A DNA stretch of 64,000 nt from Croceivirga sp. GTDB taxonomy: Bacteria > Bacteroidota > Bacteroidia > Flavobacteriales > Flavobacteriaceae. The notes beneath the pieces are model-generated. The model saw only the letters and a program-made list of their open reading frames with translations, had not been told where the DNA came from and ran no database searches. Numbering within the stretch: the stretch's first letter is position 1; every line of letters starts with the position of its first letter. The stretch is from NCBI GenBank assembly GCA_028284665.1, contig JANQRG010000042.1:62001-126000 (forward strand). Direction: 5' to 3'. A program made the translations under genes and the position numbers. Below, one piece after another: positions 1 to 7,464 of this stretch.

Positions 1-1
1 G

Positions 2-1504
2 GGCGGGCGTAGTATGGGTTGGGTGCCCCTAAGCTTGTCCACGATGGCGACACAACTATCTGCGATCAGTTTTATTTCTGCGCCGGCTTTTGTGGGAATA
101 AAAGATGGGGGAGGGCTGCAATGGCTTACTTACGAATTTGGGGTGCCCCTGGCAATGGCATTTTTGTTGATAGCCCTAATTCCTTCACTCTATAAAGCGG
201 GCATCGTAAGTGTTTATGAATACCTGGAGCGACGTTTCGACGCTTCTTCCCGTTTGCTTATTAGTTTTGTCTTTCAGGTGAGCCGATCTGTAGCCACAGG
301 GGTAATGGTGTACACCATGGCACTTATACTTCAGGCCACTACTGGAATTGAATTTTGGATATCTGTGATTTTGATTGGGGTCATTACCTTGATCTATTCT
401 TTTCAGGGCGGAATGAAGGCGGTGATATGGGGCGATGTCATTCAAATGTTGATCCTATTCCTGGGAATTGTAATATGTCTCACCTATGGCTTAAGTGAAT
501 TGGGCGGTTGGGATAACTTTTTAACACAAGTAGATTCCGATCGGTTAACCGCGGTGGACTTCAGTAAATGGGGATTCACCAATGGGGATGGGCAGGATGA
601 GTTTGGGTTTTGGCCAATGGTAATTGGCGGATTCTTTCTCTACGCTTCGTATTACGGAACGGACCAGACCCAAACGCAGCGCTTACTCTCCGCCAAGGGA
701 TTGCCTACCATAAAGAAATTGCTGCTGGCCAACGGACTATTCCGGTTTCCGGTTACCTTAACGTATTGTATTATGGGATTGGTACTCGGCACCTTGCTAC
801 TTTCCGACCTGGGCTTTCAAGATCAAATAGAGCAGGTGTACACCGCAAATATTGATAGCCTGGAAGGTAAAAAAGCCGATCTTATGGTTCCGGTTTTCAT
901 TATAAAATACCTACCCAATGGTATTATCGGAATTTTGCTGGTGGCCATAATGTCCGCTGCCATGTCTTCCTTAAGTTCTACGGTTAACTCCCTGAGTGCT
1001 GTGACTATAGAAGATTTTGTCAAGCGGTTCAAAGGCGATCTATCGGATACCCAATACGTACGGTATTCGAGATTTCTGTCAATTTTCTGGGGATTGGTTT
1101 GCCTGTTCTTCGCCTTTTTTGCCGGCAATATAGAGGGTACCGTGATTGAGGTGATCAATAAGGTCAGCTCTATTTTCTATGGCCCTATCCTCGCTGCCTT
1201 TATATTAGCCTTGTTAACCAAACGAACACATGCCCTGGGCGCCAATATTGGTATTGTTATCGGGGTAGGTTTGAATATGTATTTATGGCTTTATGTACCG
1301 GAAGTATTTTGGTTTTGGTGGAATGCTATAGGTTGTGTAGTTACGTTGGTTGTGGGGTATGTGATCAGTATTTTGATACCGAAAACAACAAAGCAGGGGA
1401 TTAAAATAGGATTCTACAAAGCCAATACGGAGGTTTTGATCTTATTGTGCTATTTTGTTTTAATTGTAGCGATTTCCATACTATTAAAATCAATTCTTTT
1501 GTAG
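2..1504 (+). CDS. Sodium:solute symporter (SSS family), 5' end outside window
   Basis: C-terminal 500 residues of a multi-spanning inner-membrane Na+-coupled symporter. The frame is open to the left edge, and the residues before the first Met (GRSMGWVPLS) match the loop before TM2 of the SSS/SLC5 family, so about one helix is missing. The usual SSS stretch MATQLSAISF is followed by some 12 hydrophobic segments, including a long periplasmic loop around residues 260-290. The stop codon directly abuts the ATG of a GH13_18 phosphorylase, followed by glycerate kinase and a GntP permease, so it probably imports the sugar substrate of that pathway. Family is clear; substrate is inferred from neighbours only. 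Confidence 0.9.
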   Translation, partial: GGRSMGWVPLSLSTMATQLSAISFISAPAFVGIKDGGGLQWLTYEFGVPLAMAFLLIALIPSLYKAGIVSVYEYLERRFDASSRLLISFVFQVSRSVATGVMVYTMALILQATTGIEFWISVILIGVITLIYSFQGGMKAVIWGDVIQMLILFLGIVICLTYGLSELGGWDNFLTQVDSDRLTAVDFSKWGFTNGDGQDEFGFWPMVIGGFFLYASYYGTDQTQTQRLLSAKGLPTIKKLLLANGLFRFPVTLTYCIMGLVLGTLLLSDLGFQDQIEQVYTANIDSLEGKKADLMVPVFIIKYLPNGIIGILLVAIMSAAMSSLSSTVNSLSAVTIEDFVKRFKGDLSDTQYVRYSRFLSIFWGLVCLFFAFFAGNIEGTVIEVINKVSSIFYGPILAAFILALLTKRTHALGANIGIVIGVGLNMYLWLYVPEVFWFWWNAIGCVVTLVVGYVISILIPKTTKQGIKIGFYKANTEVLILLCYFVLIVAISILLKSILL

Positions 1505-3172
1505 ATGACAACGCTACAGTCCCTAATTCAGCAGTTGTATCCTGAACAGAGCACTGAAATACTGCACGGTATTCAGGAGTTAATAGAAAAATATGCTCTG
1601 GCGCCAAACCCTTTGAAAGACCTCTCCTTTCAAGATGTTATCCTGATCACCTATGGAGATGGAATTATAGCCAACAATGCATCACCACTTTCAGCACTAA
1701 AAAGCTTCAGTGACCGATACCTCAAAACAGCAGTTAGTGCCCTCCATTTGTTACCGTTTTATCCATTTTCGTCGGATGATGGTTTTAGCGTCATTGACTA
1801 TTTTACGGTAAACCCGGACCTGGGAGATTGGGAGGATATCAAAGCGCTTTCGGAACACTATGAATTGATGTTTGACGCCGTAGTAAATCATATCTCAAAA
1901 GCATCGGAATGGTGCTCCGGCTATCTGGAGGACAATCCGCGGTATCACGATTATTTTATTAGTACTGATCCGGATCAGGATTTGACAGAAGTAGTACGGC
2001 CCAGGGCGCTGCCATTATTGCACCTCTATTCCAAGAAAAATGGGGAGCAGGTTTATTTATGGACGACTTTTAGTAACGACCAGGTGGATCTAAACTATGA
2101 AAACCCAGAGGTCTTTTTACATGTGCTGGAGGTACTGCTTTTCTATGTCGGCCGGGGTGCACGGTATATTCGGTTGGATGCTATCGCCTTTCTCTGGAAA
2201 AAAGTAGGAACTTCCTGCATCCATCTACCCGAAACCCATTGGATCATTCAGGCGTATAGATCAGTCTTGGAAGCAATAGCACCAAATGTAGTTTTGATTA
2301 CCGAGACCAATGTTCCGCATCAGGAAAACATCAGTTATTTTGGCAACGGCCATAACGAAGCCCATATGGTGTATAATTTTACGCTACCTCCGTTACTGGC
2401 CTATTCGTTACACCAGGAAAGTGCAGCAATCCTTACCGAATGGGCAAGTAGTCTGGAGCTGCCTGGCAAAAGCTGTTTCTTTAATTTTACTGCAAGTCAT
2501 GATGGGGTGGGCGTACGGCCGCTTCAGGGAATAGTATCCGGAGAGGATATCCAGGAATTGGCGGATAAAGTGCTAGATCATGGGGGTTTTGTCTCCTATA
2601 AAGACAATGGGGATGGTACGCAATCCCCGTATGAGTTAAATTGTAATTATTTAGACCTGTTGACCCATCCGGATGAAAAAGAGGAACTTCGTATACAACG
2701 CTTTTTGCTGACCCAATCCGTAATGCTTTGCATGCCTGGTGTTCCGGGAGTTTATTATCACTCCATTTTGGGATCCAGAAACGATAGGCAGGCTGCCGTA
2801 GATTCCGGAATACACAGAAGGATCAATCGGGAAAAACTAGCACTTGAGGAATTGGAGGCCGAATTGGAAGATATACATAATCTGAGGCACAAGATCTTTT
2901 CAGAATATTCGAAAATGCTTGCTATTCGAAGAACCGAACCGCTTTTCGATCCCTTTGGAAAAGCAGATTTTTTTCACGAGAATGGGCTATTTCATATAGA
3001 ACGAAAAGCCGGAAGGCTAACATTGCGATGTATCCATAATTTTACTTCACGGCGCTATAACTTGAAATCAAAACCCGCTGAAGCTGAAGTACTCTATGTT
3101 AGTGGTAATCCCGAAATAGAAGATACGCTTGGGCCTTTTGAATTTTGTTGGTATAAAATAGAAACGCAATGA
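1505..3172 (+). CDS. GH13_18 sugar phosphorylase, likely glucosylglycerate phosphorylase
   Basis: Cytosolic 555-residue (beta/alpha)8 alpha-amylase-superfamily enzyme of the sucrose-phosphorylase subfamily. It should cleave an alpha-glucoside with phosphate, giving glucose 1-phosphate. Visible landmarks are VNHIS (His129), nucleophile Asp225 in RYIRLDAIAF, acid/base Glu267 in LITETNVPH and the transition-state Asp333 in ASHDGVGVRP. There is no signal peptide. The length is nearer to the glucosylglycerate phosphorylases (E. coli YcjM type) than to classical sucrose phosphorylase (about 500). The next gene, overlapping by ATGA, is glycerate 2-kinase, which would use the glycerate released. Seen: fold and catalytic residues. 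Known: GH13_18 includes sucrose, sucrose-6-phosphate and glucosylglycerate phosphorylases. Inferred: the substrate. Sucrose phosphorylase is the main alternative. Confidence 0.85.
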   Translation: MTTLQSLIQQLYPEQSTEILHGIQELIEKYALAPNPLKDLSFQDVILITYGDGIIANNASPLSALKSFSDRYLKTAVSALHLLPFYPFSSDDGFSVIDYFTVNPDLGDWEDIKALSEHYELMFDAVVNHISKASEWCSGYLEDNPRYHDYFISTDPDQDLTEVVRPRALPLLHLYSKKNGEQVYLWTTFSNDQVDLNYENPEVFLHVLEVLLFYVGRGARYIRLDAIAFLWKKVGTSCIHLPETHWIIQAYRSVLEAIAPNVVLITETNVPHQENISYFGNGHNEAHMVYNFTLPPLLAYSLHQESAAILTEWASSLELPGKSCFFNFTASHDGVGVRPLQGIVSGEDIQELADKVLDHGGFVSYKDNGDGTQSPYELNCNYLDLLTHPDEKEELRIQRFLLTQSVMLCMPGVPGVYYHSILGSRNDRQAAVDSGIHRRINREKLALEELEAELEDIHNLRHKIFSEYSKMLAIRRTEPLFDPFGKADFFHENGLFHIERKAGRLTLRCIHNFTSRRYNLKSKPAEAEVLYVSGNPEIEDTLGPFEFCWYKIETQ

Positions 3173-4290
3173 AAATCCTTGTCATTCCGGATAAATTTAA
3201 GGGGTCACTAACAGCAAAAGAAGTCATTTCAGGTATCTCCCAAGGGGTGAAAGCGGTGTTTCCGGAAGCAGAAATTGCCCATGTTTTGGCTTCTGATGGA
3301 GGCGATGGTTTTTTGGACTCCATTTCAAAATATGTAGCGGTAAGATCTGTATCCGTGGATACGGTGGATCCGTTGGGGAGACCGATAGTTGCGTCCATTC
3401 TTTTTGACGATGATAAGAAAGCCGCTTACATTGAATTAGCGAAGGCCTCAGGTTTGGTGCTGTTAGAGGACGCGGAGCGTAATCCGATGAAAACATCTAC
3501 CTATGGTTCCGGTCTGCAATTTAAAAAGGCAATAGCGCTGGGTGCAAAGGCAATTTACGTTGGATTAGGCGGAAGCGCGACCAATGACGGCGGAATGGGT
3601 ATAGCAAAAGCACTCGGGTACGAATTCCTGGATAGCTCAGGACGGGAATTGGCGCCTGTTGGGGAAAACCTTGCAAAGGTTCATCATATTGAGACTAATG
3701 AAGGGCTGGGAAACATCTCTTTCTATGCGATCAACGATGTGAACAATCCCTTATTCGGCATGAATGGAGCAGCCCATGTCTATGCCGAACAAAAAGGGGG
3801 GGCTGAAGAGCAGATATCCCAATTGGACGAGGGGTTGCAGCAGTTGGACAGGGTGGTGCAGCAACAATTGCAACAACAAAATGCCTTCATCCCGGGAGCA
3901 GGAGCCGCAGGTGGTACTGCTTACGGGCTAAAAACCTTTTGCGCGGCAACGTTTATGAGTGGTGTGGAGTTTGTTTTGCAATTATCCGGGGTGTATACGC
4001 TTCTTGAACACGAAGATTTTGATTTTATAATAACCGGGGAGGGGCGAATAGATAATCAAACACTTCAGGGGAAGCTCATTAGTGGTGTGGTAGCTTTGGG
4101 AGAACGATTTGCTATTCCGGTAATAGGAGTGTGTGGAAAATTGGAACTCAGTGCCAAAGAAGGAAAGGAATTTCCTGTCGACACTATCCTGGAGATTTCA
4201 AGAAAGGATAAACCGTTAACGTTTAACATGGAACACGCAGGAGTTTTGTTAGAAGAAGCAGTAACCCACTTTTTTAAGCAGTATCAATAA
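3169..4290 (+). CDS. Glycerate 2-kinase (GlxK/GarK family)
   Basis: A 373-residue class II glycerate kinase that phosphorylates D-glycerate to 2-phosphoglycerate with ATP, feeding lower glycolysis. It opens with the family signature MKILVIPDKFKGSLTA, and has the glycine-rich GLGGSATNDGGMG stretch around residue 125 and TGEGRIDNQTLQGK near residue 290. Length matches E. coli GlxK/GarK. The start ATG overlaps the stop of the phosphorylase (ATGA), indicating translational coupling, and the GntP permease starts two bases after its stop. No glyoxylate carboligase or tartronate semialdehyde reductase is nearby, so the glycerate source is more likely the phosphorylase than glyoxylate or glucarate degradation. 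Confidence 0.93.
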   Translation: MKILVIPDKFKGSLTAKEVISGISQGVKAVFPEAEIAHVLASDGGDGFLDSISKYVAVRSVSVDTVDPLGRPIVASILFDDDKKAAYIELAKASGLVLLEDAERNPMKTSTYGSGLQFKKAIALGAKAIYVGLGGSATNDGGMGIAKALGYEFLDSSGRELAPVGENLAKVHHIETNEGLGNISFYAINDVNNPLFGMNGAAHVYAEQKGGAEEQISQLDEGLQQLDRVVQQQLQQQNAFIPGAGAAGGTAYGLKTFCAATFMSGVEFVLQLSGVYTLLEHEDFDFIITGEGRIDNQTLQGKLISGVVALGERFAIPVIGVCGKLELSAKEGKEFPVDTILEISRKDKPLTFNMEHAGVLLEEAVTHFFKQYQ

Positions 4291-4291
4291 T

Positions 4292-5620
4292 ATGGAACTA
4301 TTACTACTTCTGGGAGTTATTGTCTTAATTGTTATCGCAACAGTAAAGTATAATGTGCACCCGGTTTTTTCATTAACAATTGCCGGGATTATCTCCGGTT
4401 TGTTGTTTGGGTTGACCCCCAAAATGGTAATGGATACCATAAGCGATGGCTTTGGAAAGACCCTTTCCGGAATTGGTTTGGTAATAGCCTTTGGGACCAT
4501 TATCGGGACCTTCCTTGAAAAGACAAAAGGAACAAAAGTGTTGGCCAATGCCATTTTAAAATGGATTGGGCTGAAAAGGTCGCCGTTAGCTTTAAATTTG
4601 GCAGGTTTGGTGATCTCTATTCCTGTGTATTGTGATTCAGGATTTGTTATTCTGTCCTCTTTAAATCGTGCACTAAGTAAGAAATCGGGAATAAAAATGG
4701 CAGTATTTGCTGTTGCCTTGGCAACCGGATTGTATGCTGCGCATGTCTTTGTTCCCCCGACTCCCGGACCTCTGGCAGCTGCTGCGATTTTGGAAGCTGA
4801 TTTGGGGCTGGTAATGCTTTTTGGGATTGCGGTGGCCATTTGTGTTTCCGTTTCCGGGTATGCTTGGGCACTTTTTATTGGAAAACGATTGACAACTAAC
4901 GAGACTGACAATGAAATACAGAAAGTTACGGAGGGCGAAGAAATTGAGGTATTACCCGGTCTATGGCAGACCCTGCTCCCTATAGTATTGCCCCTTGTCC
5001 TAATCGCATTGAAATCGATAGCCGAATACCCCTCGCAGCCTTTTGGAGAAGGGTTATTAGCTAAAACTTGTAGTTTTCTTGGCCACCCCATTTTAGCACT
5101 ATTTTTCGGAGTCCTGCTTTGTTTTATAATGTTAGGGAAGGGGCGATCCAAGGCGAAACAGCTATGGGTAGGGGAATCCTTAAAACAGGCCGGGAGTATT
5201 GTACTGATTACCGGAGCCGGAGGTGCATTTGGTGCTGTTTTGAGGACACTGGATTTTGAATCACTATTGAACGTTGGTACTGCATCCGGCTGGGAAGGTT
5301 TACTGCTGGCGTTTGGAATTGCCGCCGTTCTAAAGACCGCTCAAGGCTCCTCCACGGTGTCTATCATTACCACGGCGGCGATTGTGGCTCCTTTGCTGAC
5401 CACCTTCGGATTGGAAAGTACAATAGATAAAGCACTCGCAGTTTTAGCTATTGGAGCAGGGGCTATGACCGTTTCCCATGTTAATGATAGCTATTTTTGG
5501 GTGGTAGCCGAGTTTTCAAAAATGAATATGAAAACGGCCTTAAGGGGGCATACGGTAGCCACTTTGATCCAGGGGCTTGTTGGGATCGCAGCGGTGGTAC
5601 TCTTATATTTTATTTTCTAA
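4292..5620 (+). CDS. GntP-family permease (gluconate/glycerate-type)
   Basis: A 442-residue integral membrane protein with about a dozen hydrophobic segments, of the GntP (gluconate:H+ symporter) family. Family-like stretches are the CDSGFVILSSLNRALSKK loop near residue 113, HVFVPPTPGPLAAA near residue 150, GAGGAFGAVL near residue 308 and SVSIITTAA-type sequence (SSTVSIITTA) near 353. It is the last gene of the plus-strand set; a permease for a hydroxy acid fits glycerate uptake, or efflux of surplus glycerate. Gluconate remains possible, since a gluconokinase is encoded elsewhere in the window (44569-45057) but in a different operon. Its stop codon directly abuts the stop of the convergent DUF4249 gene, leaving no space for a terminator between them. 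Confidence 0.9.
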   Translation: MELLLLLGVIVLIVIATVKYNVHPVFSLTIAGIISGLLFGLTPKMVMDTISDGFGKTLSGIGLVIAFGTIIGTFLEKTKGTKVLANAILKWIGLKRSPLALNLAGLVISIPVYCDSGFVILSSLNRALSKKSGIKMAVFAVALATGLYAAHVFVPPTPGPLAAAAILEADLGLVMLFGIAVAICVSVSGYAWALFIGKRLTTNETDNEIQKVTEGEEIEVLPGLWQTLLPIVLPLVLIALKSIAEYPSQPFGEGLLAKTCSFLGHPILALFFGVLLCFIMLGKGRSKAKQLWVGESLKQAGSIVLITGAGGAFGAVLRTLDFESLLNVGTASGWEGLLLAFGIAAVLKTAQGSSTVSIITTAAIVAPLLTTFGLESTIDKALAVLAIGAGAMTVSHVNDSYFWVVAEFSKMNMKTALRGHTVATLIQGLVGIAAVVLLYFIF

Positions 5621-6520
5621 CTATTCTATGATTATAGTCTGTTTGAATTCCTGGACCACTGCAAAGAAACCTAAAGCAAAATCATTAGGGCGTTCGACAT
5701 TGTCGAATATATTTATATTATCCAATCCCGTGATATCAAATACGTTCCCGCGTACGGTAGCAGCAGGGGTTTCGAATACACCCCCATCATTTTCGGTCTG
5801 TTCCACCAACAAATCGATATAATTAAAGAATTCCTGGTCCGCGCCCAGTATACTAACTTCCAATTCTTCCCCGGGTTCTAAGTCGCGTTCCACGAAATAT
5901 GAAAACTCAAATTGCTGGCCATCAATAAATTGGTCATCCAGCGCTAAAAACTCCCCTTCCCCGAAATCGAAGACGTAGTAGTTCTCGGCATCGGGAACAT
6001 CTGTAATAGTGATTTGTATCTCGGTGTCATCTTCATCAAACAGGGTTTCATCGCCTTGTTCCAGGTTTTCAATCGGCACCGTTGGTATGTATTGTGTCCA
6101 GGCCGCATACTCTCTGCCCTTGTGTTCTAAAATCAACAAAAAAACGGTTTCCGAAGAAATGCCTGCTGTTCTAAAGCGGTTATCCGCACCGGGTTCATTA
6201 CTTGGGATATACACTCCGCTGCCGGGTTCAGATTCTACCAAAACCGCAGCCCTTCCGAATTCTGCACCTGCATTTAGGTCGGTGTTAACCACGCCTGGGA
6301 GAATGATTATTCTATCCAATTCCGTTACCGTGTTTTCACTAAAAAAATCAGTGGTCTCTGTCACCTTAATGCGCACATCTACAAATTCTTGTGATTCGTC
6401 TACCCGCACCAAACCGTTGACCACCAATTTGGGAGGTTCGGGTTGGGTTTCCACATCAATAACATCTTCACATGCCGTAAAAAGAAGTATTGCTATGGTT
6501 AAGGCTAATAATTTTTTCAT
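5621..6520 (-). CDS. DUF4249 family lipoprotein (third gene after TonB receptor)
   Basis: A 299-residue predicted lipoprotein: signal peptide MKKLLALTIAILLFTAC with the lipobox Cys at 17, followed by EDVIDV, the usual start of DUF4249 proteins. The rest is acidic and probably all beta. It closely resembles its upstream neighbour (6560-7462), above all in the second half (LALDDQFIDGQQFEFSYFVE, then ILGAD..FFNYIDL and VEQTENDGGVFE shared). DUF4249 proteins are commonly encoded with TonB-dependent receptors in Bacteroidota; their molecular role is unknown, and a surface or periplasmic partner role is an inference. It is the last gene of the TonB-receptor operon. Confidence 0.88.
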   Translation of the reverse strand: MKKLLALTIAILLFTACEDVIDVETQPEPPKLVVNGLVRVDESQEFVDVRIKVTETTDFFSENTVTELDRIIILPGVVNTDLNAGAEFGRAAVLVESEPGSGVYIPSNEPGADNRFRTAGISSETVFLLILEHKGREYAAWTQYIPTVPIENLEQGDETLFDEDDTEIQITITDVPDAENYYVFDFGEGEFLALDDQFIDGQQFEFSYFVERDLEPGEELEVSILGADQEFFNYIDLLVEQTENDGGVFETPAATVRGNVFDITGLDNINIFDNVERPNDFALGFFAVVQEFKQTIIIE

Positions 6521-6559
6521 CGAAATGGTATTTCAAGATTTAAGATCATTCCCGGGGTT

Positions 6560-7462
6560 TTAATTGATGACAAGATTTTGGTTGAATTCTTGCACCACAG
6601 CAAAAAAACCCAGGGGAAAGGCCTCCGGTCTATTGACATTATCAAACAGTAAGGTATTGTCCAAGCCGGTCACATCAAAAACATTACCGCGAGCCGTAGC
6701 TGCAGGGGGTTCAAACACTCCACCGTCATTCTCTGTTTGTTCTACGATAAGATCAATATAATTAAAGAATTGTAAATCTGCTCCTAGAATACTCACTTCT
6801 AGAGTATCACCGACATCCAGCTCCTGTTCCACGAAATACGAAAACTCAAATTGCTGGCCATCTATAAATTGGTCATCGAGTGCTAAAAACTCACCTGTCC
6901 CAAATTCAAAAACAAAATAGTTTTCCTCGTCGGGCTGGTCTGTTATGGTGATTATTATTTCCGTGTCGTCCTCATCAAAGAGGGTTTCCGTTCCTTGTTC
7001 AATAGTATCAATGGGTACGGTGGGGGAATAGGTAGTTCTTGCCACATACGTTCTTCCTCTATGTTCCATGAGCAGAATAAATACCATCCCGGGAACTGCG
7101 GCTGAAGTCCTGATCCTTTGGTCAGTATCAAAATTTGGGTCCGGGACATAGATACCGCTGCCTTCTTCCAGTTCCGTTAGTGAAGAAAACGCTATATTAT
7201 CAAATAGTTCCGGGGCGTCCGGGTTGGGTATACCGTAGATAATTGTTGCGTTATCATCCAATTGGGTCGGAACGTTATCCTCAAAGAAACCACTGGTCTC
7301 CGATACTCGTATCTCAACAGGAATAAACTCCTGGGTAACGTCAACACGCAAAACACCGTTAACCACCAACCTAGTTTCTGTTTCAGGAAGATCTACTTCA
7401 ATAACATCCTCACAACTGCAAAACAGTAGCGTGAAGCCCAGTACAATTCCTATCCGCTTCAT
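6560..7462 (-). CDS. DUF4249 family lipoprotein (second gene after TonB receptor)
   Basis: A 300-residue predicted lipoprotein with signal MKRIGIVLGFTLLFCSC (lipobox Cys17) and the same EDVIEVDLPE opening as the other DUF4249 proteins here. It starts two bases after the stop of the TonB-dependent receptor, so the two are surely co-transcribed, and is followed 39 bases later by a near copy of itself. The N-terminal halves of the pair have diverged more than the C-terminal halves, as expected of a tandem duplicate that is diversifying a recognition face or undergoing partial gene conversion. Function is unknown. Confidence 0.88.
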   Translation of the reverse strand: MKRIGIVLGFTLLFCSCEDVIEVDLPETETRLVVNGVLRVDVTQEFIPVEIRVSETSGFFEDNVPTQLDDNATIIYGIPNPDAPELFDNIAFSSLTELEEGSGIYVPDPNFDTDQRIRTSAAVPGMVFILLMEHRGRTYVARTTYSPTVPIDTIEQGTETLFDEDDTEIIITITDQPDEENYFVFEFGTGEFLALDDQFIDGQQFEFSYFVEQELDVGDTLEVSILGADLQFFNYIDLIVEQTENDGGVFEPPAATARGNVFDVTGLDNTLLFDNVNRPEAFPLGFFAVVQEFNQNLVIN

Positions 7463-7464
7463 TT

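Noticed and set aside
4249-5151. 300-codon minus-strand frame opposite the GntP gene
   Set aside because: The plus-strand frame is a clear permease with family motifs; the opposite frame has no domain.
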